From Flavobacterium salilacus subsp. salilacus (GTDB lineage: Bacteria; Bacteroidota; Bacteroidia; Flavobacteriales; Flavobacteriaceae): a stretch of DNA of 64,000 bases. Where the stretch lies: the NCBI RefSeq assembly GCF_004634195.1, contig NZ_SKBP01000002.1, positions 186,001 to 250,000 of the forward strand, written 5' to 3'. Positions within the stretch are counted from its first letter, which is position 1. Every line of letters starts with the position of its first letter. Shown in pieces: positions 52,705 through 61,425 of the stretch. The notes below the pieces were generated by a model. That model was not told where the DNA came from, did not search any database, and saw only the letters and a program-made list of their open reading frames with translations. The position numbers and the translations under genes are program-made.

Positions 52705-55700
52705 TTAAAAATTAATTACAGCTCCAAAAGTGTAAATTTTTGGTGTAGGATAGTTACCTCTGTCAGTAGTCCTGAAGCCTCCTTCAGCATCCCAACCTCT
52801 CCAAGAACTAAAAGTGATAAGATTTTCACCTTGAACATATAGTCTAAGACCGGAAATTGGAAGCTCTCCCAACTGCTCTTTACTAAACGAATAACCGAAA
52901 AGAATGTTTCTTAGCCTTAAGAATGATGCGTCTTCAAGATATCTATCGCTCTGGTTAATATAAGTAACTGCACCTATTGGGCTTCCTACTCTTGGAACGT
53001 CAGTAATATCTCCCGGCTGTTGCCAAGCTCTTGTCAAAGATGTTGTTCTGTTTCCATCGTCATTTACTGATGAAGTTTCTTCTAACTGAGCATAATCAAG
53101 ATTGTTTCTATAAACGTCAGCAAAATAACTCCATTGTGTGTTAAATTCAAAACCTTTATATCTTATGCTACTCCCAAAACCTCCCTGCCATACAGGATAA
53201 ATAGATTTACCGGTTGAAACCCTGTCATTTTCAGGATCTAAAGTCTCTGTTAAACCTCCATCCTGAGTATAGAATAACGGGTTACCATTTGATGGGTTAA
53301 CTCCGGCATATCTAACGAGATAGAAAGTACCAATAGCTTCGCCTTCGATTAAAGCATTTGATCCTCCTTGGTTAAATATTCCATCATAACTTTCAGGAAG
53401 GTCGCGAATTTCGTTTTTGTTATAAGAAGTATTTGCGTTAACAGATATATTCCAATCTGCATCATCATACACTACGTATTTAAGTGTAATTTCAAGACCT
53501 TCATTTTGCATAGCCCCAATGTTGGCATCAATACTTGTAGTACCATTAACTGGAGACACAGGAGTTGTCTGGAAAAGATCAGTAGTTAACTTTCTGTAAA
53601 CATCTACACTACCAGATAATTTATTATTCCAAACTCCAAAATCAACACCTATATTTGTCTGCTCAGTTTGTTCCCATCTTAAATCAACGTTACCAAACTG
53701 TGCAGGCACCGTAGACACTGTATTATTATATCCTGAGCCCGCAGTATATAAACTTCTTGTTAGACTAAGAGCGGAATACTGAGCATTGTTTATCCTCTGA
53801 TTACCGGAAGTACCATATGATGCTCTTAGTTTAAGTTCATTCACAGTGGCACCTTGCATAAAATCTTCACCGTCAATATTCCAACGTCCACCTACAGACC
53901 AAAAAGTACCCCATTTATTATCATCGATAAACCTGAAAGAAGCATCTCTTCTTACTGTAGCTGTAATACCGTATTTGCCCTTATAATCATAATCAGCATT
54001 CGCAAAGTATGAGAACAAGCCTTCCTGTACTTTGAAAGAACCAACAGTAGGAATATATGGTTGAGCAAGCTGGTTATTAGGATCATTATCAAACTCTTCC
54101 TCTACAGTACCGTCAATAAATGCGGCACCTACACCAACAAGCCTTGGATCAAGTCCAAACTGAGTAAAGTTTATTCCTTCAAAATGGGCTTTATTATACT
54201 CTGTAAAAAGGGTAAAATCAATTGTGTGATCAGTAAAAGTTTTATTATAATTTAAACTTACAAGAGAATTGAATCTAAAATCTCTTGTCGCTGACTCTGA
54301 TTGAGTACCTCCAAATTCAGCCCTCTGATCTGTTTGAAAAGGACCTAGTAAACTTTCCGGATGTAATATTTCTTTTGTATTGAATGCCGAATAATCTACA
54401 CCCAACTGAATTCCTGCAGTCACGTTATCCATAAACTGGTAATTTGCATTGAATCCTGCAAGAATTTTAACTTCATCCTCAATATCTGTATTCATTTGTG
54501 ATGAATTCAACAACACGATAGGAACTTTCTCAACAGTAATAGCATCAGGATCGCCTGGAGTTAAACCTCCATCTCTGGTTATTGAACCATCAGGATTATA
54601 AGGGTTTAAATAAGGAAGACCTCTCAGCGCAGCTGTAAATGGTGCAAAAAATACAGCATTGCTACCTGCTCCGTCTATACCACTTGAACGAGAGAAATTA
54701 ACGTTCATATTCAACCCATAAGTAAATTTATCATTATCTGTCTTACCTGAAAAATTATTTCTTACAGTAAAACGTTTAAGGCTAGTGTTTATAAATACAC
54801 CCTCCTGCTCAAAATAACTTATAGAGGTAAAATTATTAGTATTTTCAGAACCTGAAGTTATAGCTAAGTCATGAGATTTAGTAACTCCTTTTCTAAAGAA
54901 AACATCTGTCCAATAAGTATTAGTTTGTCTCGATAACGCATCTATTTCTTCGTCAGTCAGCGTTGCTCCGTAACCCTGTCCATATTGTTTCTGAAGATTT
55001 AAGAATTGTCTCGAGTCCATCAATTCAATATTCAAAGGTTGCAATTCTGTGTAACCGAACTGAGAAGTATATCTAAACTGTGTTTTTTGATTAAAACTCC
55101 CTCTCTTTGTTGTTATAACAATCACACCGTTAGCACCTCTGTTACCATAAATTGAAGTAGCAGCAGCATCTTTAAGCACCCTGAAAGTAGCAATATCATT
55201 CTGATTAATACTCCTAAATCCATCTTCATCAACAGGAATACCATCTACTACAAAAAGCGGCTCAACATTACCATTAATAGTACCAACACCACGAAGGATA
55301 ATAGTACTATCTGCTCCGGGCTGACCTGAACCAGTTGCTATATTAAGACCTGCAATCTGACCTTGAAGACTTTGTAAAACAGAGGCATTTGCTCTATCCT
55401 CTATAGCTTCTATAGTTAAGGTTGTTACTGCACTAGAGTTTTTTCTAACAGTAGTACTACGATAAGCATCCTTAATTACTACATCGAGCTCTTTAGCTCC
55501 AAGCACGACGTTAATAACATTAGAACTCTCTACAGTAACACTTTCTGACTGAGAGCCTGCATAAGAGAATATTAAAACATCACCCGTATTCACATTAATG
55601 GAATATTTTCCATCAATATCTGTTTGCGCGCTACGCTGTGTCCCTTTTATAAGAACACTGGCACCTGGCAATGGACCTACATTGTCCGAAACGGTACCTG

Positions 55701-55782
55701 TCACGGTTCTCTCTTGCGCAAAAGAGAAACCAAATGAAAACGCCAATAAAAGCGTCATAATCCAAGTAAACTTCGATCTCAT
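52705..55782 (-). CDS. SusC/RagA family TonB-dependent outer-membrane receptor
   Basis: A 1025-residue outer-membrane channel. Signal peptide (LLLAFSFGFSFAQ), N-terminal carboxypeptidase-like domain (VTGTVSDNVGPLPGASVLIK), TonB plug with LQGQIAGLNIATGSGQPGAD and the SusC/RagA signatures LFVVDGIP and VLKDAAATSIYGNRGANGVI, then the barrel ending in FGAVINF. It imports large ligands with its SusD partner using TonB energy. First gene of a four-gene operon; no sugar-active enzyme is included. The leader region upstream is AT-rich with no consensus TAnnTTTG that I could find. Confidence 0.96.
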   Translation of the reverse strand: MRSKFTWIMTLLLAFSFGFSFAQERTVTGTVSDNVGPLPGASVLIKGTQRSAQTDIDGKYSINVNTGDVLIFSYAGSQSESVTVESSNVINVVLGAKELDVVIKDAYRSTTVRKNSSAVTTLTIEAIEDRANASVLQSLQGQIAGLNIATGSGQPGADSTIILRGVGTINGNVEPLFVVDGIPVDEDGFRSINQNDIATFRVLKDAAATSIYGNRGANGVIVITTKRGSFNQKTQFRYTSQFGYTELQPLNIELMDSRQFLNLQKQYGQGYGATLTDEEIDALSRQTNTYWTDVFFRKGVTKSHDLAITSGSENTNNFTSISYFEQEGVFINTSLKRFTVRNNFSGKTDNDKFTYGLNMNVNFSRSSGIDGAGSNAVFFAPFTAALRGLPYLNPYNPDGSITRDGGLTPGDPDAITVEKVPIVLLNSSQMNTDIEDEVKILAGFNANYQFMDNVTAGIQLGVDYSAFNTKEILHPESLLGPFQTDQRAEFGGTQSESATRDFRFNSLVSLNYNKTFTDHTIDFTLFTEYNKAHFEGINFTQFGLDPRLVGVGAAFIDGTVEEEFDNDPNNQLAQPYIPTVGSFKVQEGLFSYFANADYDYKGKYGITATVRRDASFRFIDDNKWGTFWSVGGRWNIDGEDFMQGATVNELKLRASYGTSGNQRINNAQYSALSLTRSLYTAGSGYNNTVSTVPAQFGNVDLRWEQTEQTNIGVDFGVWNNKLSGSVDVYRKLTTDLFQTTPVSPVNGTTSIDANIGAMQNEGLEITLKYVVYDDADWNISVNANTSYNKNEIRDLPESYDGIFNQGGSNALIEGEAIGTFYLVRYAGVNPSNGNPLFYTQDGGLTETLDPENDRVSTGKSIYPVWQGGFGSSIRYKGFEFNTQWSYFADVYRNNLDYAQLEETSSVNDDGNRTTSLTRAWQQPGDITDVPRVGSPIGAVTYINQSDRYLEDASFLRLRNILFGYSFSKEQLGELPISGLRLYVQGENLITFSSWRGWDAEGGFRTTDRGNYPTPKIYTFGAVINF

Positions 55783-56029
55783 ACTTTATTAATTTGAGTT
55801 AGTTAACCGCAAACTTCTTAATAATTTATTAATAAAACAAATATTACTTCGGAATAATAATGTTAAATTAAAGAAATTAAATTATCCTGAAATTATAAGT
55901 ATTACAATAAAGATTCAAAAAAATCAAAAAGGTTGCGTAGAATAGAAATTAAATTTTTAAACATTATCTGCTTTAATACAACAAACTATATTAAATTGAC
56001 ATATTTTTATTGTAGCCAATAGTAATTCT
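55783..56029. other. AT-rich region upstream of the SusC operon
   Basis: About 250 bases, very AT-rich, no convincing gene. It must contain the SusC-operon promoter, but I do not see a clear TAnnTTTG match on the minus strand; an alternative sigma factor or activator could be involved. Confidence 0.5.
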
Positions 56030-56075
56030 AATAACTAAAAAATTCGGGGTAAAAACCCCGAATTTTTTAGTTATT
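56030..56075 (-). terminator. Long terminator hairpin of the secreted subtilase gene
   Basis: A perfect dyad with 21-base arms (56030-56050 and 56055-56075) around AAAA; the GC core is TTCGGGGT/ACCCCGAA flanked by A/T runs, so it can terminate in both directions. It is 22 bases beyond the stop of the minus-strand subtilase gene. Confidence 0.9.
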
Positions 56076-56097
56076 TAGATATTATAAATATTTTTTA

Positions 56098-58011
56098 TTA
56101 CTTAATTGTAACCTTCTTAGTTGTAGTCAAACCATCAGAATTCATATTGAATATATATATCCCTTTAGAGAGGTCTGAAACTTGAATTACATCCATAAAT
56201 TCGTCATAATGCTTTACAATTCTGCCTTGAAGGTCATAAATTGTAATTGAAGTTTTTGAAAGATTACCATTAAAAGAATCTGATATGGAAATATTCAGTA
56301 TATCATTTGCAGGATTAGGCCATACGGTAAACCCTGAAAGATTGTTATCTTTAATTCCTGCCGCTTCATCTATACCTGAAATTATTATCGAAAAATCTTG
56401 ACTACCACCAACTAATGATCCCTTGTTAGTCACAGTTATCGTGTATATCTCTCCTGCAGGAGGTATAAAGTTTTCACCATCAACGGTAGGCAACTCTACC
56501 TTCTCAATATTATCTACTTTATTATCTGCTTTCTGAACAAGTCCTGTAAGTAAACCTGTATTCAGCCTCCATGGCATATAATCCGTACCATCTTTACTTA
56601 TTCTAAGATCAAGATCATTAACAAGTACAGGAGTATTATCATCTATGGTACCGGAAGTATTTGGGGTACCTGGACGGTCAGTCCATGAAATAGTAGCCTT
56701 TAACGGGTTAATTCCATCTGTAACCACCTGCCTGGTATAAGTTTCACCTTGGTTCAAAGTGGTCTCTAAAACAACTGAAGACACCCCATTACCCGAAATA
56801 ACAGCAGCACCTGCTTCTGCATTCATTAGTCCCCATCCAAATTTAAAATCAGGCCCAAATGCCTCTCCGGCTTCATCTGCAGTATGAGCCATTATACCTC
56901 TTAATGTAGCAGAGAGCATAAAATCATCATTAACATTATTATAATGCTGTTGTAATAAAAGTAAAGCTCCTGCAACACCCGGAGAAGCCATTGATGTTCC
57001 ATTTATTGAATTATATGCTGTATTAGATGTACCCCAAGTAGATAGTACGCCTACTCCTTTTGAAGAAATATCCGGCTTAACCCTCCTATCATCAGTAGGA
57101 CCCCAGTTACTAAAATCACTCATAATAACACTTGAAGGACCATTATAATTAAACACTTCATTTATTGCTGCAACAACAACAACATTTTTAGACACCCCCA
57201 TTTGCGTAAGTAAATCCATACCTGATTTTGAAGGATTCATAGCAGGATCTGCATTTCTGTCATTACCTGCAGCAACTACGGGTTGATAATAAGGAGCATT
57301 GTATACTATATTATCCCAAGAATAACTCTCTCCTATATAAGCCCCAAAAATATATGTTACCGGTACTGAAGCCAATCCATAAGAGTGATTTGATACAAGT
57401 AATCCTTGAGCTGCCTGAGCTGCCATCTCGCCGGTGTCATTATTCCAATCATTTGCCCACAAATCTGCTTCGGGAGCCATTCCTTTAGCCGACGAATTAC
57501 CAACACCTGATCCAATCATAGTACCCGCCACATGTGTGGCATGGTTTCCTATTTCGTTAGCAGAGTCCATCTGATTAGCACGCCCTGTAAGATCTTGATG
57601 AAATTTTCTAACAGCATCATCATCCCATATACCGATAAGCATATCTTGACCATCTAAACTCAACCCTGCGGAACCACCTGAATTAATCCTGTCAACTCTG
57701 GAAGTTCTTGCAGATCCCGTATTATAAGTCATATAATAAACAGGCTCTCCTTCAATTACCTTCATAATCTCTTTCACTGTACCATCTTTATCGACAAACT
57801 TAATAGGCATGCCTTTTAATTTTGCCAACGCAACAGCTTCTTCTTTCTCTTTCCTGTTTTTTTCAGTAAGCTCAGTCTCTATTTTTTTGAGCTCAACCAA
57901 ATCATAATGCTTTATAATCTCAGCTCTTTGTTCCGGGGTTTGTGCAAAAACAGTAAAGCTACTGCCTAAAGCCAAAGTCAGAACAAAAAATTTCACAGTA
58001 TTCTTTTTCAT
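56098..58011 (-). CDS. Secreted subtilase (S8) with type IX sorting domain
   Basis: A 637-residue serine protease. Signal peptide (FFVLTLALGSSFTVFAQ); propeptide-like segment to about residue 110; catalytic Asp in LIGIWDDDAVRKFH, His in GNHATHVAGT, oxyanion Asn in VVAAGNDRNAD, Ser in NGTSMASPGVAG. A C-terminal beta-sandwich (about 420-545) and the type A sorting domain (VWPNPANDILNIS to KKVTIK) follow. The enzyme should be secreted by the type IX system to digest extracellular protein. It lies directly upstream of the SusC operon but has its own terminator. Confidence 0.94.
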   Translation of the reverse strand: MKKNTVKFFVLTLALGSSFTVFAQTPEQRAEIIKHYDLVELKKIETELTEKNRKEKEEAVALAKLKGMPIKFVDKDGTVKEIMKVIEGEPVYYMTYNTGSARTSRVDRINSGGSAGLSLDGQDMLIGIWDDDAVRKFHQDLTGRANQMDSANEIGNHATHVAGTMIGSGVGNSSAKGMAPEADLWANDWNNDTGEMAAQAAQGLLVSNHSYGLASVPVTYIFGAYIGESYSWDNIVYNAPYYQPVVAAGNDRNADPAMNPSKSGMDLLTQMGVSKNVVVVAAINEVFNYNGPSSVIMSDFSNWGPTDDRRVKPDISSKGVGVLSTWGTSNTAYNSINGTSMASPGVAGALLLLQQHYNNVNDDFMLSATLRGIMAHTADEAGEAFGPDFKFGWGLMNAEAGAAVISGNGVSSVVLETTLNQGETYTRQVVTDGINPLKATISWTDRPGTPNTSGTIDDNTPVLVNDLDLRISKDGTDYMPWRLNTGLLTGLVQKADNKVDNIEKVELPTVDGENFIPPAGEIYTITVTNKGSLVGGSQDFSIIISGIDEAAGIKDNNLSGFTVWPNPANDILNISISDSFNGNLSKTSITIYDLQGRIVKHYDEFMDVIQVSDLSKGIYIFNMNSDGLTTTKKVTIK

Positions 58012-58089
58012 TTCTTAATTAATTAATAGTTAATAGCGTATTTAGTGAGAAAAATTTAATTAATAATATTTTCCTACTATAAAGGTTAG

Positions 58090-58097
58090 CAAAAATA
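58090..58097 (-). promoter_or_regulatory. -7 promoter element for the subtilase gene
   Basis: Minus-strand TATTTTTG matches TAnnTTTG, 78 bases upstream of the start codon. Confidence 0.5.
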
Positions 58098-58151
58098 TAA
58101 ATTAAAATCATTCTACGTATGTTAATTTTTTATTTTAATACTTGATATCTA

Positions 58152-58159
58152 TATATTTG
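58152..58159 (+). promoter_or_regulatory. -7 promoter element for rnhB
   Basis: TATATTTG, a perfect TAnnTTTG match, 26 bases upstream of the start codon. Confidence 0.65.
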
Positions 58160-58185
58160 TACGGTATTTAATCGTAATCAGTTTT

Positions 58186-58803
58186 ATGTTATTGCCAAAT
58201 CATTCAGGAATTTACTACGAAACAGGTACTGACGAAGCCGGAAGAGGTTGTCTTGCCGGTCCCGTTACTGCCGCTGCAGTTATACTTGCTAAAGATTTTG
58301 AGATGGAATTACTAAACGATTCCAAACAATTAAACGAAAAAACCCGAAATTTATTAAAACCCATTATTGAGAAAAAAGCCGTATGTTACTGTGTCACAAA
58401 TATCGAGCCTAAAATAATTGATAAGATAAATATTTTAAATGCATCAATTAAGGCAATGCAGGAATGTATAATAAAACTTAACCCCAAACCTTCCTATATT
58501 ATAGTAGACGGCAATCGCTTTAAAGCTATTAACGATATACCTTTTAGCTGTATTGTAAAAGGCGATAGTAAATATAGCAGTATAGCAGCAGCCTCAGTAC
58601 TTGCAAAAACATACAGGGATGAGTACATGGATAAAATTCATGAAGAGTACCCTATGTACAACTGGAAGAAAAACAAGGGATACCCCACTAAAGAGCATCG
58701 GGAAGCCATAAGGAAATATGGTATTACAAAATACCACCGCAAGTCTTTCAGGCTATTGCCTGAGCAACTGGAACTGGATTTTAAATATCATGAAAATATT
58801 TAA
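58186..58803 (+). CDS. rnhB: Ribonuclease HII
   Basis: A 205-residue enzyme that removes RNA and single ribonucleotides from DNA duplexes. The catalytic acids are in [20 protein letters not shown] (Asp-Glu), IIVDGNRF and [21 protein letters not shown]. The start is the ATG giving MLLPNHSG. Its stop overlaps the convergent lipB stop by 4 bases. Confidence 0.96.
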   Translation: MLLPNHSGIYYETGTDEAGRGCLAGPVTAAAVILAKDFEMELLNDSKQLNEKTRNLLKPIIEKKAVCYCVTNIEPKIIDKINILNASIKAMQECIIKLNPKPSYIIVDGNRFKAINDIPFSCIVKGDSKYSSIAAASVLAKTYRDEYMDKIHEEYPMYNWKKNKGYPTKEHREAIRKYGITKYHRKSFRLLPEQLELDFKYHENI

Positions 58804-59528
58804 ATCCCGTTTGCTGATGCATTTGCATTAATAAGCACCTCTGCTTCAAAAAGGGTGGCAAAGTGTTTTACTATTTTTTCTTTAACCTCATCTTCATTCA
58901 CTTTATCTACACCAAGCTCTACATTTAAAGAGGTAACCCCTTTATCTTTTATACCGCACGGAATAATGTTATCAAAATAACCAAGATTAGCATTTACATT
59001 AAAGGCAAAACCATGCATGGTAACCCAACGGGAAGCCCTTATGCCCATAGCGCATATTTTTCGGGCAAACGGGGTTCCTGCATCCAGCCATACGCCTGTT
59101 TCTCCCTCGCTTCTCGTTCCGGCAAGCCCGTACTCTGCCATCGTTAGTATAATTACTTCTTCAAGCAATCGGAGGTATTTATGGATATCTGTAAAAAAAT
59201 TATCCAAATCTAAAATAGGATATCCTACTATTTGCCCCGGACCGTGGTAGGTAATATCCCCACCCCGGTTTATTTTATAAAATACAGCTCTCTTTTCGGC
59301 AAGCTGTTTTTCATTAAGCAACAGGTTTTCTATATCGCCGCTTTTGCCAAGCGTATATACATGCGGATGTTCGACATATAAAAAATAGTTAGGCGTTACA
59401 ACATTAGTTTCTTCCCTCCTGTTTTTTATTTTTATATCGAGAATATCTTTAAAAAGCATTTCCTGCCTGTCCCAAGCCTCTTTAAAATCCATCTCTCCAA
59501 GCTCCAGAAGCTGTACTTTCTTATTCAT
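58800..59528 (-). CDS. lipB: Octanoyl-[acyl-carrier-protein]-protein N-octanoyltransferase
   Basis: Transfers octanoate from ACP to lipoyl domains, the first step of lipoate synthesis. At 242 residues it carries [20 protein letters not shown], the lysine-containing [20 protein letters not shown] and the catalytic Cys in [14 protein letters not shown]. Promoter and lysS divergence are clear. Convergent with rnhB. Confidence 0.95.
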   Translation of the reverse strand: MNKKVQLLELGEMDFKEAWDRQEMLFKDILDIKIKNRREETNVVTPNYFLYVEHPHVYTLGKSGDIENLLLNEKQLAEKRAVFYKINRGGDITYHGPGQIVGYPILDLDNFFTDIHKYLRLLEEVIILTMAEYGLAGTRSEGETGVWLDAGTPFARKICAMGIRASRWVTMHGFAFNVNANLGYFDNIIPCGIKDKGVTSLNVELGVDKVNEDEVKEKIVKHFATLFEAEVLINANASANGI

Positions 59529-59552
59529 TATGTATATCCTTTATTTAATGCA

Positions 59553-59560
59553 CAAAATTA
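59553..59560 (-). promoter_or_regulatory. -7 promoter element for lipB
   Basis: Minus-strand TAATTTTG fits TAnnTTTG, 24 bases upstream of the start codon. Confidence 0.55.
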
Positions 59561-59637
59561 CAAAACTTTTACATAGCACCCCTACAATAAACCTGCTGAA
59601 AGTAAATTAACCGGATTGCTTATTTACTAATTATCAT

Positions 59638-59645
59638 TATCTTTG
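59638..59645 (+). promoter_or_regulatory. Promoter for lysS
   Basis: TATCTTTG matches TAnnTTTG, with a TTG at 59616-59618 about 19 bases upstream as -33 element; start codon 25 bases downstream. Confidence 0.7.
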
Positions 59646-59670
59646 CGAGCTTAAAAAACCTATATAAATC

Positions 59671-61362
59671 ATGCAGCTTTCAGAACAAGAAATCATTCGT
59701 AGAGAAAAACTGGATGCGCTGAGAAAACTCGGCATAAATCCATATCCCGCCAACCTTTTTCCTGTAACGCATACCAGTAAACAGGTAAAGAATGATTTTG
59801 CTGAAGGTAAGAAGGTTGTTATTGCCGGTCGCCTGATGTCATTCCGCATACAAGGTAAAGCATCGTTTGCAGAATTACAGGACAGCGAAGGACGCATTCA
59901 GGTATATATTAACCGAGACGAAATATGCCCCGATGAGGATAAAACCCTATATAACGAAGTTTTTAAAAAACTACTCGATCTTGGTGACTTTATAGGGGTA
60001 GAAGGCGAACTTTTTACTACAAAGGTAGGAGAGAAATCAGTACGGGTAAACAATTTTACCGTACTGAGCAAAACGCTTCGCCCATTACCACTTCCAAAAA
60101 CAGATGCTGAAGGCAATGTGCATGACGGCTTTACTGATGAAGAGCTGCGCTACCGCATGCGCTATGTAGATCTTGTGGTAAACCCGCAGGTTAAAGAAGT
60201 TTTTGTAAAGAGAACAAAACTCTTTAATGCCATGCGAAACTTTTTTAACGAGAAAGGTTACTTTGAAGTAGAAACACCAATATTGCAGCCCATAGCAGGT
60301 GGCGCGGCAGCACGCCCGTTTGTAACACACCATAACTCGCTGGATATGCCATTATATATGCGTATTGCTAATGAACTGTACCTGAAAAGGCTTATAGTAG
60401 GCGGGTTTGACGGTGTATATGAATTCTCGAAAAACTTCCGTAATGAGGGTATGGACAGGACGCATAATCCTGAATTTACCGCTATGGAAATATATGTAGC
60501 CTACAAAGACTACAATTGGATGATGGAGTTTACCGAAAGCCTGCTGGAGCATTGCGCCATATCCGTTAACGGTACTACCGAGACTACCTTTGGCAAACAT
60601 AAAGTAGATTTTAAAGCACCGTATGCAAGGGTAACTATGACGGATGCTATAAAGCAATATACAGGGTTTGACATTACAGGTAAAACCGAAGAAGAACTAT
60701 TTGAAGCTGCCAAAGGCATGGGTATCGATGTAAATGATACTATGGGTAAAGGTAAGCTGATAGATGAGATATTTGGTGAGAAATGCGAAGGCAACTTTAT
60801 ACAGCCTACTTTTATAACCGATTATCCTAAAGAGATGAGCCCGCTATGTAAAGAACACCGCGATAACCCTGAACTTACCGAGCGTTTTGAGCTTATGGTG
60901 TGCGGTAAGGAGATTGCCAATGCGTATAGCGAACTTAACGACCCTATAGACCAAAGGGAGCGTTTTGAAGCTCAGTTAAAGCTAAGTGAGCGTGGTGATG
61001 ACGAAGCAGGGCAATTTATAGATTTTGATTTCCTTCGCGCGTTAGAATATGGCATGCCGCCAACTTCAGGGCTTGGTATAGGTATGGACAGGCTTATTAT
61101 GTTCCTGACCAACAACCAGTCGATACAAGAAGTATTGTTCTTCCCGCAAATGCGTCCCGAGAAAAAACAAATACAGCTTGATGATGATGCCAAAGAATTA
61201 TTAGAAATCATAAAAAGGTATGACAGGGCATCACTGGTTCAGATAAAAGAGACTGCCAATATGAGTAATAAAAAATGGGATAAGGCTCTTAAAACTTTAA
61301 CCGGAAACGGTATTGTAAAAGTGGTAAAAACAGATGACTCTTTAGAAATACACATGGCATAA
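59671..61362 (+). CDS. lysS: Lysyl-tRNA synthetase (class II)
   Basis: Charges tRNA-Lys. At 563 residues it is about 60 longer than the common bacterial enzyme. The N-terminal OB-fold anticodon domain has VIAGRLMSFRIQGKASFAEL; motif 2 is FRNEGMDRTHNPEFTAMEIY and motif 3 GLGIGMDRLIMFLTN. The extra C-terminus (about 506-563, KELLEIIKRYDRASLVQIKE to the end) looks like a small winged-helix domain and seems to be common in Flavobacteriia. Single gene ending in a bidirectional terminator. Confidence 0.97.
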   Translation: MQLSEQEIIRREKLDALRKLGINPYPANLFPVTHTSKQVKNDFAEGKKVVIAGRLMSFRIQGKASFAELQDSEGRIQVYINRDEICPDEDKTLYNEVFKKLLDLGDFIGVEGELFTTKVGEKSVRVNNFTVLSKTLRPLPLPKTDAEGNVHDGFTDEELRYRMRYVDLVVNPQVKEVFVKRTKLFNAMRNFFNEKGYFEVETPILQPIAGGAAARPFVTHHNSLDMPLYMRIANELYLKRLIVGGFDGVYEFSKNFRNEGMDRTHNPEFTAMEIYVAYKDYNWMMEFTESLLEHCAISVNGTTETTFGKHKVDFKAPYARVTMTDAIKQYTGFDITGKTEEELFEAAKGMGIDVNDTMGKGKLIDEIFGEKCEGNFIQPTFITDYPKEMSPLCKEHRDNPELTERFELMVCGKEIANAYSELNDPIDQRERFEAQLKLSERGDDEAGQFIDFDFLRALEYGMPPTSGLGIGMDRLIMFLTNNQSIQEVLFFPQMRPEKKQIQLDDDAKELLEIIKRYDRASLVQIKETANMSNKKWDKALKTLTGNGIVKVVKTDDSLEIHMA

Positions 61363-61381
61363 ACTAATGTCGTTTTATACT

Positions 61382-61414
61382 AAAAAAGCTGCCCCGATGA
61401 AGGGCAGCTTTTTT
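61382..61414. terminator. Bidirectional terminator between lysS and the second subtilase
   Basis: Perfect 13-base arms AAAAAAGCTGCCC and GGGCAGCTTTTTT around CGATGAA, with A and T runs that serve both convergent genes. Confidence 0.92.
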
Positions 61415-61425
61415 ATTTTGTTTTT

